Assembly (NCBI GenBank): GCA_021324775.1
Contig: JAJPIM010000011.1
Coordinates: 1 to 64,000 of the forward strand
Length of the DNA: 64,000 nucleotides
DNA from: Gemmatimonadota bacterium
GTDB taxonomy: Bacteria; Gemmatimonadota; Gemmatimonadetes; Gemmatimonadales; Gemmatimonadaceae
Direction of reading: 5' to 3'
Under the pieces are notes generated by a model that worked only from the letters and a program-made list of their open reading frames with translations, did not search any database and had not been told where the DNA came from. Made by a program: the position numbers and the translations under genes. Shown in pieces: positions 56,008 through 64,000 of the stretch. Numbering within the stretch: the stretch's first letter is position 1; every line of letters begins with the position of its first letter.

Positions 56008-56763
56008 TCAGAGCGCCGGGGGATGAGTCTCCGGCGCGTCGCCAGACGCCCCGTTCACCGAGCCGTCCCGGAGATCACGCGAGTGCGCCCATTCCTCATC
56101 GGCGCGCCGCAGCAGATCACGCACCTCATCGTCCGTCGTCTGGCGGAAGTCGGCATACCAGGCGCCCACCCCGTCGAATGGCGTCGGCGTGATCGCGCAC
56201 ACGACGTCATCGGCATATCGCCCGAGCGCGCTGCAGGTCTCCGCCGCACCGACCGGCGCTGCCACGACCAGCCGTGCAGGCTGGCGCTGCTTCAGTGCCT
56301 CCACGGCCGCGAGCATGGACGACCCGGTCGCGAGTCCGTCGTCGGCCAGGATCACGATCTTGCCGGCGACCGCCACCGGTGGGCGGTCACCGCGGTACGC
56401 ATGCTCCCGCCGCGCGAGCTCGTGCCGCTCCGCGCTCAGCACTCGGGCCACACCGGCGTCTGGAATGCCCATCGTGCGAATTAGGTTGCGATTGAGCACG
56501 ACCGTATCGCCGCTCGCAACCGCACCCATGGCCATCTCCTCCTGTCCCGGCAGTCCCAACTTTCGGACTACAAACACATCGAGCGGCGCGTCAAGCGCCC
56601 GCGCGACTTCATAGGCGACCGGTACGCCGCCCCGCGGCAATCCCAGCACGATGACGTCCGGACGCCCGGCATATGCTGCGAGCCGGCGTGCTAACACCAC
56701 GCCCGCCTCACGCCGATTGTAGTAGCCGCGACCGGTTGGATCCGGGTCCTGAGTCGCCATCAT
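56008..56763 (-). CDS. Phosphoribosyltransferase-domain protein
   Basis: About 251 residues from ATG 56763 (56760 is equally possible). It has a type I PRTase fold: RREAGVVLARRLAAYAGR at the start, VIVLGLPRGGVPVAYEVARAL, VVRKLGLPGQEEMAMGAVA, and the PRPP loop IVILADDGLATGSSMLAAV. This is the form of the stand-alone PRTases often linked to dienelactone hydrolases or stress genes; which base or nucleotide it handles is unknown. It may be salvage or regulatory. Convergent with ligD and divergent from the DUF3830 gene. Confidence 0.85.
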   Translation of the reverse strand: MMATQDPDPTGRGYYNRREAGVVLARRLAAYAGRPDVIVLGLPRGGVPVAYEVARALDAPLDVFVVRKLGLPGQEEMAMGAVASGDTVVLNRNLIRTMGIPDAGVARVLSAERHELARREHAYRGDRPPVAVAGKIVILADDGLATGSSMLAAVEALKQRQPARLVVAAPVGAAETCSALGRYADDVVCAITPTPFDGVGAWYADFRQTTDDEVRDLLRRADEEWAHSRDLRDGSVNGASGDAPETHPPAL

Positions 56764-56911
56764 AAGCTGGGTGTTGAAGCGCGTCACGAGGGCGGATTCG
56801 AAGACGAAGGCGCAGTCGCTCGGCGAAGCGTTGGAAAGAGCGTGCCACACGCATCGGGGCTCCCGATCGCCGGAGCTTCAATCCATCTTCCCCGTCCCCG
56901 CACCCGTGTCG

Positions 56912-57358
56912 ATGACGCAACAGATTCAAGTGACGATCGGCCATCTGATTCTCACCGGGACACTCGAGGAGAAGCGTGCGCCAGTCACGTGCGCCGCCTT
57001 CATCGCGCTCCTCCCCCTCCGGGCCAAGCTGCTCCAGGCGCGGTGGAGTGGACAGTCGGCCTACGTGCCGCTCGAGGATCTGGATATTCGCCTCGATCCG
57101 GAGAACTCGATGCATCGTCCGCTGCCCGGCCAGGTGTTGTTCTACCCTGCCGGACAGAGCCCGACGGAGATCCTCGTGCCGTATGGAGTAACCGCGTTCG
57201 CCGCCGTCTGCGGGCCGCTGTCCGGCAACCACTTTCTCACCATCAGCGACGGTGACGGACTGCGTGAGATGGCCCGGCGCGTGGTGTGGGAGGGAGCCCA
57301 GGACATCACGTTCGATGTGATTCCGGACGGAATGATGCCGGACGGCGAGCCCCGATAA
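56912..57358 (+). CDS. DUF3830 family protein (cyclophilin-like fold)
   Basis: A 148-residue protein starting at ATG 56912. It matches the DUF3830 pattern: ITVGxxxLTGTL-like start (QVTIGHLILTGTLEEKRAPV), TCAAFIALLPLRAKLLQARW, SGQSAYVPLEDLD, FYPAGQSPTEILVPYG, CGPLSGNHFLTI and RRVVWEGAQDITFDV. The fold is cyclophilin-like; no activity is established. In other genomes such genes sit near amidohydrolases or transporters; here it stands between a PRTase and a DinB gene. Confidence 0.8.
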   Translation: MTQQIQVTIGHLILTGTLEEKRAPVTCAAFIALLPLRAKLLQARWSGQSAYVPLEDLDIRLDPENSMHRPLPGQVLFYPAGQSPTEILVPYGVTAFAAVCGPLSGNHFLTISDGDGLREMARRVVWEGAQDITFDVIPDGMMPDGEPR

Positions 57359-57480
57359 CTCGCGGCTCCGCATGCCCGAGCTGCTCATCCGCGTCACGAG
57401 TTCACCCGTGCGGACACGGGGGCCCGATAACATCATTATTGCCCCTTCGAACGTCTGCTGAACCGTCCAGGAGGCGCGGT

Positions 57481-58002
57481 ATGTCTTCTCCACCCGACCT
57501 GCGAGACACGATCCTCGGCGCCTGGAAGACCAACAATCGCGTAACGGTCTACCTGATCGAGCGCATCCCCACCGGGCTCTGGGATGAAAAGATCCCGGCC
57601 TCACCGCGCCGCACGATCCGGATGATCGCTGGCCACCTGCATAATGCCCGCCGCATGTGGATCCGCACACTCGGTAAGCAACACGGCGTCGCAGTGCCGC
57701 CGGCCGTCGATCGCTTCAAGGTGAAGCCGAAGGACCTCACTCGCGCGCTGAGCCAAAGCAGTGCGGGTGTCCTGGGCGTGCTGCAACTCGGCCTCCAGAA
57801 CGGGGGTACAATTCCCCCGTCGGCAGCATATGTCTGGCGAAACCTGCCGCTCGATGTCGGTCACGTGCTCACCTACCTGATCGCCCACGAAGCACATCAC
57901 CGCGGACAGATCGTGATGCTCGCCCGCCAGCTCGGGCACCGCCTCCCGGCGGAGGTGACGAACGGCCTGTGGCACTGGACGACGCGTACCCGGGAGACCT
58001 AG
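57481..58002 (+). CDS. DinB-family putative metal-dependent protein
   Basis: A 173-residue four-helix-bundle protein. AGGAGG lies seven bases before the ATG. The DinB metal site is visible: His in AGHLHNARRMW and the pair in AHEAHHRGQIVMLARQLG. DinB/YfiT proteins include thiol transferases and many uncharacterised, damage- or stress-linked members. The C-terminus ends NGLWHWTTRTRET. No operon partner is evident. Confidence 0.85.
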   Translation: MSSPPDLRDTILGAWKTNNRVTVYLIERIPTGLWDEKIPASPRRTIRMIAGHLHNARRMWIRTLGKQHGVAVPPAVDRFKVKPKDLTRALSQSSAGVLGVLQLGLQNGGTIPPSAAYVWRNLPLDVGHVLTYLIAHEAHHRGQIVMLARQLGHRLPAEVTNGLWHWTTRTRET

Positions 58003-58131
58003 ACATCCGGATCGGCGCGACTCTCCTGCCTGTGCGGCGCGCACGGATGCTCGGCGATGTCTTCCGCCGCGCGATGGGCGTGTCGGCGGCCGGTGTTGCC
58101 GTTGGGCTCGCTGGTCTTTGTCCAGGATGGC

Positions 58132-58446
58132 CTAGGGCTTGGTCTTGTAGTAGTAGGTGATACAGAGCGGCACGAGCTCCCTGGTGAGCAGGTGGGGCTC
58201 CGCTGCGCTCCGTTTCAGGAGTGCCTTGAGGGCAAGCAGCATGTGCTCGCAGCGGAGCCCTTCCCCACGCAGTTCGTCGACCAGTTCATAGGCGGCACGC
58301 TCCACACCATCGCCCGCGGCCAAATGCAGGCCCGCCATCGAGCGGACCTTCTCGAGGAACTGCTGCTCCAGGCGAGCGCGCCGCGTCCGGGTGGACGGAG
58401 AGATCGCGGAGAGATGAGTGTGTTGATCGCTGTGTTCGGTGGCCAT
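58132..58446 (-). CDS. Small helical protein, unknown
   Basis: A 104-residue protein. GGAGGG lies four bases before the ATG at 58446. After a His/Ser-rich start it is mostly helical: RARLEQQFLEKVRSMAGLHL and ERAAYELVDELRGEGLRCEHMLL, ending LCITYYYKTKP. The pattern Y-x3-ELRGEGLRCEH-x-L-LALK resembles the small protein at 60040 and may be a lineage-specific family; no function known. Confidence 0.6.
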   Translation of the reverse strand: MATEHSDQHTHLSAISPSTRTRRARLEQQFLEKVRSMAGLHLAAGDGVERAAYELVDELRGEGLRCEHMLLALKALLKRSAAEPHLLTRELVPLCITYYYKTKP

Positions 58447-58800
58447 GGCGCCCTCCAGCCGATCGCCTGATCGGATACGAGCGCCGCCAGAAGCGCCACA
58501 CTTTGTCGTCATTCGGCCGACGACGCTGGTGACGACAACCGCGGCTCCGAATCCCGAACATGTACGGCACCGCACGAATTGGGCCGCGACAGCACGACCT
58601 CAGGAAATAGCTGCGCAACGGCCGCGTGAGAAAATACTGAGGAAGATGTCCGTATTGTGGTATATTGCTTCGCCTAGGCAGTGTGCGATCCGGCGCTTCG
58701 TGGCCGGCATTCACCGCTCGACATTGGCTGCGGGTCCATCTGCGCCTCCTGTGCCGACTGATGGGTGTTTTCACCCCATGTTCGGCAACCCGGGAGAGTT
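58447..58800. other. Divergent intergenic region upstream of the Crp/Fnr gene
   Basis: 354 bases. A locally AT-rich patch with TATATT at 58661-58666 is a possible -10 element for the Crp/Fnr-type gene, but no matching -35 is evident. No small gene seen. Confidence 0.4.
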
Positions 58801-59742
58801 ATGCAGATCATCGAGCACGCGCCCGATGGCGGCGGTGCGCCTCGCGCAGCTGCGGGGCGCGCGCGGCCAGGCACGGCGGCCAGCAAGCGCCTCGCCAAGC
58901 GCGATGGGCGCGCTCGGGGTCCGGGGCCAGCGAGAGAAGACTCCCGCGACGATGCCACCGGATCGCCTGCAACGGAACCGAATCGCCTGCTCGCCGCGCT
59001 GTCGTCCCGCGCGCGCGCCGAGCTGGTTCGCGAGAGCGAGTTGGTCACGCTCCCGCACGGGCATCGAGCCTATGAGCCCGGCGCGCCGATCACCGACTTG
59101 TATTTCCCGCAGACCGCCGTGTTCTCGATGGTACGGGAGATGACGGACGGCGCTGGCATCGAAGTCGGCACGATCGGACGCGAAGGCATCGTCGGTGGGA
59201 GCGTGCTCGCCGGGGCCACGTCGATGTCGACGCGCTGCATCGTCCAGATCCCGGGCCGCGCCCGGCGCATCGCAACATCAAAGCTGCGCGGCGCAGTCGC
59301 TCGGTCGCTGGTCGACGGCTCCGGCAAGGCGGATGGCAGTGCCAGCCTCGCGGACCTGCTGCAGCGATATGCGCAGGCGCTGTTCGAGCAAGTCACGCAG
59401 ACGGCCGCCTGCAACCGGTTGCATGCGCTGGAGCAGCGTTGTGCGCGCTGGCTGTTGATGACGCACGACCGCGTGGACGGCGATGAGCTCACGTTGACGC
59501 AGGAATTCCTGTCCTACATGCTCGGCGTCCGGCGCGCCGGCGTGACCGAGGCCTGCGGCACGCTGCAGCGATCGGGGTTGATCCGCTACCGGCACGGGCA
59601 CATCACGATCGTGGATCGAGCCGGGCTCGAAGCCGCCGCGTGCGAGTGCTACGCCGTGGCAGCCGCGGCCTACACCGACCTTCTGGGTGAGCTGATCGGC
59701 CGCACGCCCGCAACCGCGTCGTCTCGAACCGCGTCGCGTTGA
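58801..59742 (+). CDS. Crp/Fnr-family transcription regulator
   Basis: A 313-residue regulator. ATG 58801 has GGAG four bases upstream. An Ala/Arg-rich, poorly conserved N-terminus of about 60 residues precedes the cyclic-nucleotide-binding-like beta-roll (NRLLAALSSRARAELV, LYFPQTAVFSMVREM, GTIGREGIVG). The C-terminal winged helix reads LTQEFLSYMLGVRRAGVTEA followed by GTLQRSGLIRYRHG. The Cys cluster of FNR is absent, so oxygen sensing via Fe-S is unlikely. This belongs to the branch with YFP-x-T-A-V-x-S that is common in soil bacteria. Target genes unknown. Confidence 0.88.
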   Translation: MQIIEHAPDGGGAPRAAAGRARPGTAASKRLAKRDGRARGPGPAREDSRDDATGSPATEPNRLLAALSSRARAELVRESELVTLPHGHRAYEPGAPITDLYFPQTAVFSMVREMTDGAGIEVGTIGREGIVGGSVLAGATSMSTRCIVQIPGRARRIATSKLRGAVARSLVDGSGKADGSASLADLLQRYAQALFEQVTQTAACNRLHALEQRCARWLLMTHDRVDGDELTLTQEFLSYMLGVRRAGVTEACGTLQRSGLIRYRHGHITIVDRAGLEAAACECYAVAAAAYTDLLGELIGRTPATASSRTASR

Positions 59743-60039
59743 CGGTGCCGATTCGGGCATAGTCCGTCACGCTCAACGTTGGCCTGATTTCGGCGCAGTC
59801 GGTACGATAGCGTACAATGGAATCGCGTCGGCGGTTCGGTGCACATCGGTGCCTTGCCGCGCGATGCTGGCGCCACTACACTGGTGGCCCCACACGAATC
59901 GGGCCGGTATTCGCTCGGAGCGCGTGTGAGGCGAACCCCGATGTGATGCGCCGAGCTCTGTGCACGACCCTGTGCACGACCGACGGCCCGACGCTCGTGC
60001 GTAGCACGGATGCGGGCAACACGCGATGAGGCGAAGCAC
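59743..60039. other. Intergenic gap, no gene seen
   Basis: 297 bases. The only notable feature is a short direct repeat of TGTGCACGACC at about 59961 and 59971. Open frames here are not coding-like. Confidence 0.4.
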
Positions 60040-60381
60040 ATGCGCTCCCCGGACACGTTTGCGGAATCTGGGTCGCCACTGCAGTCACCGAACGGGGCAT
60101 CCGCTGCGTCACCGGTTCCCGGTAGTTCGGACAACGGGATAGCAGGGGCGATTCGCCTCGCTGTGCGCCAATACGTGGCTCAGGAGCATGACGCGATCCA
60201 GTCGATTCGCCGCTATTCACGCGCGGCTCGGACAGATGGCATCAAGCCGGAACGCGTCGTACGGTTGATCCACACCGCGTGGGACGAATGCACCGCCCAG
60301 GCAGGCACGAGCGAGGACAACGATGTGAAGCGCCTCCGCCTCACGGGCGTCGCGTTGGATGCGTACTTCGCGGACGACTAG
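60040..60381 (+). CDS. Small helical protein, unknown
   Basis: A 113-residue protein; ATG 60040 has GAGG eight bases upstream, better than the ATG at 60010. A Ser/Pro-rich, probably disordered start is followed by helices IRLAVRQYVAQEHDAIQSIR, RYSRAARTDGIKPERVVRLI and RLTGVALDAYFADD. The middle helix pattern (ARxxGxxPERVxxL) is shared with the protein at 58132. Function unknown. Confidence 0.6.
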   Translation: MRSPDTFAESGSPLQSPNGASAASPVPGSSDNGIAGAIRLAVRQYVAQEHDAIQSIRRYSRAARTDGIKPERVVRLIHTAWDECTAQAGTSEDNDVKRLRLTGVALDAYFADD

Positions 60382-60441
60382 CACGGCGCACCGTCTCGCG
60401 AGATTGCCGCCTGCGACGCAATCCGAATGGGAGATCTCGCC

Positions 60442-60852
60442 ATGACCGGCGCACATGCGCAAACCGTGGGGAAGGCGGCGCTCTTGGCTGCCGAGCCTCA
60501 ACTCGTCGTCTCCGACATCGCCGCCTCCAGTGAGTTCTACACGAAAAAGCTCGGATTCACGGTCGCCTTCAGCTACGGCGAACCACCCTCCTACGTCCAG
60601 GTGTTCCGCGACGGCGCGCGGCTCAACCTCCGCCACCTCGATACACCGAGCGTCGACCCAGCACTTCGTGACCGAGAGCAGCTTCTGTCGGCGTCGATTA
60701 CACTCGACGATGCGGAACCGCTTTTCCTCGAATATCAAGCTGCGGGTGTCGTGTTCGCACAGCCGCTCAGATCCGAGCCGTGGGGCGCTCGAACTTTCAT
60801 CGTGCGTGACCCCGATGGCAATCTGATCCTATTTGCGGGGCGTGGAGACTAG
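60442..60852 (+). CDS. VOC-family (glyoxalase/bleomycin-resistance fold) protein
   Basis: A 136-residue protein starting at ATG 60442 (GGAG eight bases upstream). Two beta-alpha-beta-beta-beta modules: EPQLVVSDIAASSEFYTKKL with LGFTVAFSYGEPPSYVQVF, and ASITLDDAEPLFLEYQAAGV with FIVRDPDGNLILFAG. The final RDPDGNLI motif with Asp/Asn is typical, but the metal-binding His/Glu set is incomplete, as in binding or resistance proteins. Substrate unknown. Confidence 0.85.
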   Translation: MTGAHAQTVGKAALLAAEPQLVVSDIAASSEFYTKKLGFTVAFSYGEPPSYVQVFRDGARLNLRHLDTPSVDPALRDREQLLSASITLDDAEPLFLEYQAAGVVFAQPLRSEPWGARTFIVRDPDGNLILFAGRGD

Positions 60853-61024
60853 CTGGTCGCACCAACACTCGGCGCTATTGATAGAACGGTGAAGCGCTCG
60901 GCTTTCATGCGTTTCCGATGAGTACCCCCGTCACGAACACGAGCGCGTGCATGGCCATGTGTGCGCACGTGAACCCACGATCCTGCTTGATGTTGAGTCG
61001 TCACGCCGCGCGGTATTGGGCCGG
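60853..61024. other. Intergenic gap, convergent genes
   Basis: 172 bases between the VOC gene and the ClC channel gene. I see no gene and no strong terminator. Confidence 0.4.
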
Positions 61025-62722
61025 TCACCACGGATCGACCTCGGCCCGCAATTCGTCGATCGCGTCGGAGTTCGCGATGTACACGACGCGATCCCCGGGC
61101 TGGAGCGTCGCTGACGGGCTTGGCGCGGTCAGGTGCTCGCCGCGGAGAATCGCGACCAGACGTGTGCCCGCCCCATCGAGCCCAGAGCCGTCCGGCAACG
61201 CTGCGCGATCCACCCACCGGCTGTCCGGGCGGACCACGCCTACCATGAGTCGCCGGCCGTCGGGCAATTCCACTGGCACCCCGGTCCGGAGCAGCGACAC
61301 GATGTCGATTGCACCGGCGGCGGCGAGGTCCCCGAGTTCCCCTGGCCCACGCTCGCGCAGCAGTCGCAAGGCAATGGCGAGGTGCTGAGCGTGATGCGCC
61401 GGCGAATCCGCTCGCGAGGCGACCTGCCCCTCATATAGACTGCGGTACCGCAATCGCTCGGACAAACGAGTCTGCACGAGATAGCTCAGGAGCACTGCCA
61501 ACGCCGCCGGGACAAGGAGGGTGTAGCCGCCCGTCATCTCGGTGACCATCATGAGGCTGGCGATCGGAACATGGGCCGCCCCGGCGAATACAGCTGCCAT
61601 GCCGACGATGACGAACGATGCCGGTGCTTGATGGGCGAGCGCCGCGCAAACGCCCCCGAGCATGGCGCCGATATACAAGCTGGGAGCGAAGACGCCGCCC
61701 GATCCGCCAGACCCGACGGTAAAGGAGGTGGCAACGAGCTTGGCCACTATGAGAACAAGCAGCACGTCGCCCGCCAACCGGCCGTCGATGGCTTGCTGAA
61801 TCCAGCCGTACCCGCCGCCGATTACCTGCGGCACAGCCAGTGCGATCATGCCGGTCAGCAATCCGCCGGCGCCCGGGCGGATCCACGCGGGCCCGGGCAG
61901 CCGGCGAAACTGATCGCGCACTCGATAGAACACTGCGGGAAACGCGACCCCCACCACCCCGGCCGCCAGACCAAGCCCAATGAACCACCCGTAGTCAACC
62001 GGGTTCGAGAAATGTCCGATGTTGGGAGCCACGCGGAAGAGCGGCTCCCACCCGGCCACGAATCCGTTGAGCGCGTAGGCGACTATTGATGCGAGCAGGG
62101 TATAGAATAGCGCGCCGGCCTCGAACTCCATGTCGGAGTAGAGGACCTCGATCGCCATGATCGCCGTGCCAACAGGCGACCGAAAGATGGCCGAGAGGCC
62201 TGCCGCCATGCCTGTCAGCAAGAGCAGTCGCCGGTCGCGTCCACTGCGCCCGGTCGCTGTGGCGTACCACGAGCCGAGGCCGGCCGTGACCAGCGCAATC
62301 GGTCCCTCGCGACCTGCAGATCCGCCGGACCCGATGGTGATGGCCGAAGCGAGCAGCTTGACTGGCGCGATGCGCGCCCGCAAGGCGCCGTCGGTCCGGT
62401 GGAATGCCCGGACCACCGTATCGGTGCCATGGCCCTCCGCCTCCGGCGCGAGATATTCGACCAGCAGTCCGACCAAACAACCGCCGAGCGTGGTGGCGAC
62501 CGGCACGAGCCACAGGCCGTGTTGCCCAATGTGCTCGGATTGCGGGCCGCCCTCCGTCGGCAGCCCGGGCGCTTGATAGCCGGCCAGCGCGCGGAGGAAC
62601 AGAAAGTTCGCGCCGCGCAGGAGCAGCGTGAAAATCTGAGCCGCCGCGGCGCCAGCCACTCCAAGGAGGATCGAGTCGGCGATCAGTCGGCGCTGGCGCA
62701 CGCGCGTTGGCCGCGAACTCAC
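61025..62722 (-). CDS. ClC-type chloride channel/antiporter with RCK_C domain
   Basis: A 565-residue inner-membrane protein with the ClC fold (about residues 10-430) and a soluble C-terminal TrkA-C/RCK_C-like domain ending GDRVVYIANSDAIDELRAEV. Ion-path motifs: GSGGSAGREGPIALV, where the anion-binding loop has GGS instead of GSGIP and the gating Glu of GREGP is present; GSGGSGGVFAPSLYIGAMLG; and MAIEVLYSDMEFEA in the region of the proton glutamate. So it is probably an anion/proton antiporter of uncertain selectivity. GTG 62722 overlaps the preceding stop, and it is the last gene of a three-gene operon with a MarR regulator. Confidence 0.9.
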   Translation of the reverse strand: MSSRPTRVRQRRLIADSILLGVAGAAAAQIFTLLLRGANFLFLRALAGYQAPGLPTEGGPQSEHIGQHGLWLVPVATTLGGCLVGLLVEYLAPEAEGHGTDTVVRAFHRTDGALRARIAPVKLLASAITIGSGGSAGREGPIALVTAGLGSWYATATGRSGRDRRLLLLTGMAAGLSAIFRSPVGTAIMAIEVLYSDMEFEAGALFYTLLASIVAYALNGFVAGWEPLFRVAPNIGHFSNPVDYGWFIGLGLAAGVVGVAFPAVFYRVRDQFRRLPGPAWIRPGAGGLLTGMIALAVPQVIGGGYGWIQQAIDGRLAGDVLLVLIVAKLVATSFTVGSGGSGGVFAPSLYIGAMLGGVCAALAHQAPASFVIVGMAAVFAGAAHVPIASLMMVTEMTGGYTLLVPAALAVLLSYLVQTRLSERLRYRSLYEGQVASRADSPAHHAQHLAIALRLLRERGPGELGDLAAAGAIDIVSLLRTGVPVELPDGRRLMVGVVRPDSRWVDRAALPDGSGLDGAGTRLVAILRGEHLTAPSPSATLQPGDRVVYIANSDAIDELRAEVDPW

Positions 62723-63003
62723 GGCTTCGGCCTGCGCTCACGCCCCATCATATCTCGGCCGTGCCACAGCGCGGTGCCGATCAGCCAGCCCGCGCCAAGC
62801 ACCCATTCGCCAATGCACAGGATCGCGAGGCCGAGCAACCGGAGTCGCCCAGCCGGCGTTCGCAATCCCTCGAAGACGGTGCGATACCCGTCTACGAGCG
62901 TGACAATGAATACGACGGTGCCCAGCGGCACGCCGATGCGACACACGCCGACCCGCATGATGAAGGCCGCACGAGCGGAGCGGGGCAGCCGCAGCGCGCT
63001 CAC
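62719..63003 (-). CDS. Small two-helix membrane protein
   Basis: A 94-residue protein with two membrane helices (GVPLGTVVFIVTLVDGY and LLGLAILCIGEWVLGAGWLI) and basic ends. Its GTG start overlaps the marR stop (GTGA) and its stop overlaps the ClC start (GTGA), so it is translated between the two. It could be an accessory subunit of the channel; no family recognised. Confidence 0.7.
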   Translation of the reverse strand: MSALRLPRSARAAFIMRVGVCRIGVPLGTVVFIVTLVDGYRTVFEGLRTPAGRLRLLGLAILCIGEWVLGAGWLIGTALWHGRDMMGRERRPKP

Positions 63004-63512
63004 CGGTTGCGCCGCCGTACCCGCGTCCGGGTACTCCCGTCACGCTCGAATAGCATCGACGGCGTCTGACCCGTGATCTCCATGGCTGCGACGAGCGCGG
63101 TCATACCGCGCGCGAGCGCCCCCAGGTTCCGCGGAGCGAGCCGGCCTACGGCCACGAGCAGACGCGTCGTCGGGGGCTCCGGCGCCCGGCGCACGAGTGC
63201 TCGTCCGGCGGCTGTCAACGACACGCCGACGCGTCGCCCATCGGCGAGTGAGCGCCGCCGGCGCACGAGTCCTCGGCGCACCAGGCGTCTGACCACGATC
63301 GATACCGCGCTCTGCCCAGTGCGGGCGCGCGCGGCGAGGTCGTTGATTCCCAACACTTCTTCCGTCCGGAGCTGCTGAAGGACGAAGAGTTGCGCATTCG
63401 TGACGCCGGTGCGCGCCTCGATCGCGCGTGCCGATCGGCTGAGCGCCGCAATGATTGCCCGAAATGAGCGCAGCACCGACTCCTGCATCGCAGCCTGGGC
63501 CGAGCGGGACAT
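63000..63512 (-). CDS. MarR-family transcription regulator
   Basis: A 170-residue winged-helix regulator. The fold is clear: GVTNAQLFVLQQLRTEEVLG, the recognition region INDLAARARTGQSAVSIVVR, and wing RRRRSLADGRRVGVSLTAAG. First gene of an operon with the small membrane protein and the ClC channel, which it probably controls. A palindrome at 63533, 20 bases upstream, is a candidate autoregulatory operator. A start at ATG 63488 is also possible. Confidence 0.9.
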   Translation of the reverse strand: MSRSAQAAMQESVLRSFRAIIAALSRSARAIEARTGVTNAQLFVLQQLRTEEVLGINDLAARARTGQSAVSIVVRRLVRRGLVRRRRSLADGRRVGVSLTAAGRALVRRAPEPPTTRLLVAVGRLAPRNLGALARGMTALVAAMEITGQTPSMLFERDGSTRTRVRRRNR

Positions 63513-63532
63513 CGAGCGCCGATCCGGAATAT

Positions 63533-63544
63533 ATTGACGTTAAT
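63533..63544 (-). promoter_or_regulatory. Candidate MarR operator
   Basis: ATTGACGTTAAT is a near-perfect dyad (one mismatch per arm) in an AT-rich patch just upstream of the marR start. Its size and place suit a MarR dimer. Confidence 0.4.
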
Positions 63545-63650
63545 GTAATCGCCGCGTGTCACCGGCGCGAACCTGATAATGCCGTTCGTGTCGCCCGCCT
63601 GAGGCAACCCTTGGCACGTGGCCGCCCCGATGCCCAACCCAGCAGTTCGC

Positions 63651-64000
63651 CTAGTGCGCGGCGCTGGTCTCGGGCGCGGCGAATGTCTGTATGACGAGTT
63701 GTGGCATGCGACACGTCCCGATCAGCGCCGGCACGAACCGGAATTGAGGCAACATCGCCAGCAGGCGGGCCTCTGACTCAACCGGCGCACGTCCAGCGCT
63801 CAGGGGCGAAACTTCCAGTTGCGCCGTTCTCCTCACCGGATGGCCTGTCGCGTCGACAACCATTTTTACTGTCACGCTATCGGCGCGTGAGGGATCACCC
63901 CCGACTCGGCCCGCATCGGTGGGCTGCGGCCCCGGCGCGAGTCGCGCCGCTCGCGTGAGACGCCACACGGGAACCTCGAGCTGTCCAAGCACTGCGCCGT
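63651..64000 (-). CDS. TonB C-terminal-like protein, 5' end beyond window
   Basis: The frame is open to the right edge of the window, so the N-terminus is missing; a GTG at 63992 is probably internal. The visible part has the TonB C-terminal pattern: VTVKMVVDATGHPV, ARLLAMLPQFRFVPAL and MPQLVIQTFAAP. Such proteins connect the TonB-ExbB-ExbD motor to outer-membrane receptors, for which the SusC protein here would be a client, but many relatives are secreted carriers of a lone TonB_C domain. Assignment is by pattern only. Confidence 0.55.
   Translation of the reverse strand, partial: GAVLGQLEVPVWRLTRAARLAPGPQPTDAGRVGGDPSRADSVTVKMVVDATGHPVRRTAQLEVSPLSAGRAPVESEARLLAMLPQFRFVPALIGTCRMPQLVIQTFAAPETSAAH

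Noticed and set aside
59670..60134. 155-codon minus-strand frame between the Crp/Fnr gene and the small gene
   Set aside because: Compositionally a shadow, no ribosome site, overlaps two better-supported genes.

Overview
The window is chromosomal DNA from a GC-rich, Gram-negative-type bacterium. The combination of a SusC/SusD outer-membrane pair, a TonB-like partner, beta-barrel and lipoprotein signals, a membrane Ser/Thr kinase, a plastid-type FabI and a Ku/LigD end-joining system suggests a member of the Gemmatimonadota. This is inference from gene content and style; there is no rRNA here to confirm it. I see no transposase, integrase, phage structural gene or CRISPR array.

Layout. 1-19.2 kb is mostly housekeeping and envelope functions: the end of fabI, an M1 metallopeptidase lipoprotein, a SET-domain methyltransferase with a histone-like basic tail, a divergent lspA, a Ser/Thr kinase, a histidine kinase, a pilin-like secreted protein, an alpha/beta-hydrolase fold protein lacking its catalytic Ser and His, a beta-barrel protein, a quinone oxidoreductase, a primary-type sigma factor, a cysteine-less IscA-like protein and a SusC/SusD uptake pair. 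19.5-39.5 kb is one functional block for polyamine uptake and breakdown: two complete Pot-type ABC transporters (potDABC on the minus strand, potABCD on the plus strand), two Tat-exported spermidine-dehydrogenase-like flavoproteins, a PuuB-like oxidase, a flavin amine oxidase, an aminoaldehyde dehydrogenase, GABA aminotransferase and succinate-semialdehyde dehydrogenase. Together these can take spermidine/putrescine through 4-aminobutyraldehyde, GABA and succinic semialdehyde to succinate.

39.6-44.7 kb holds an MgtC-like protein, a methyltransferase, an M2-like metallopeptidase, a 49-residue basic protein and threonine ammonia-lyase, separated by dispersed palindromic and pyrimidine-rich repeats. 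44.8-55.7 kb is a nucleic-acid repair neighbourhood: an HNH nuclease, a tRNA-His-like gene, a small basic protein, an RtcB RNA ligase, a UvrD-type helicase with a DnaQ-type exonuclease inside it, an alpha/beta hydrolase overlapping the helicase stop, then DUF72, Ku and a PE-ligase-polymerase LigD. The tRNA/RtcB/helicase-exonuclease group is the best candidate for an undescribed system. 56-64 kb contains a phosphoribosyltransferase, DUF3830, DinB, a Crp/Fnr regulator, a VOC protein, a MarR / small membrane protein / ClC channel operon and, at the edge, a TonB C-terminal-like fragment.

Several short repeat families recur between genes and in places extend into coding ends: the histidine-kinase tail, the LigD linker, the pilin-like tail and the peptidase N-terminus.
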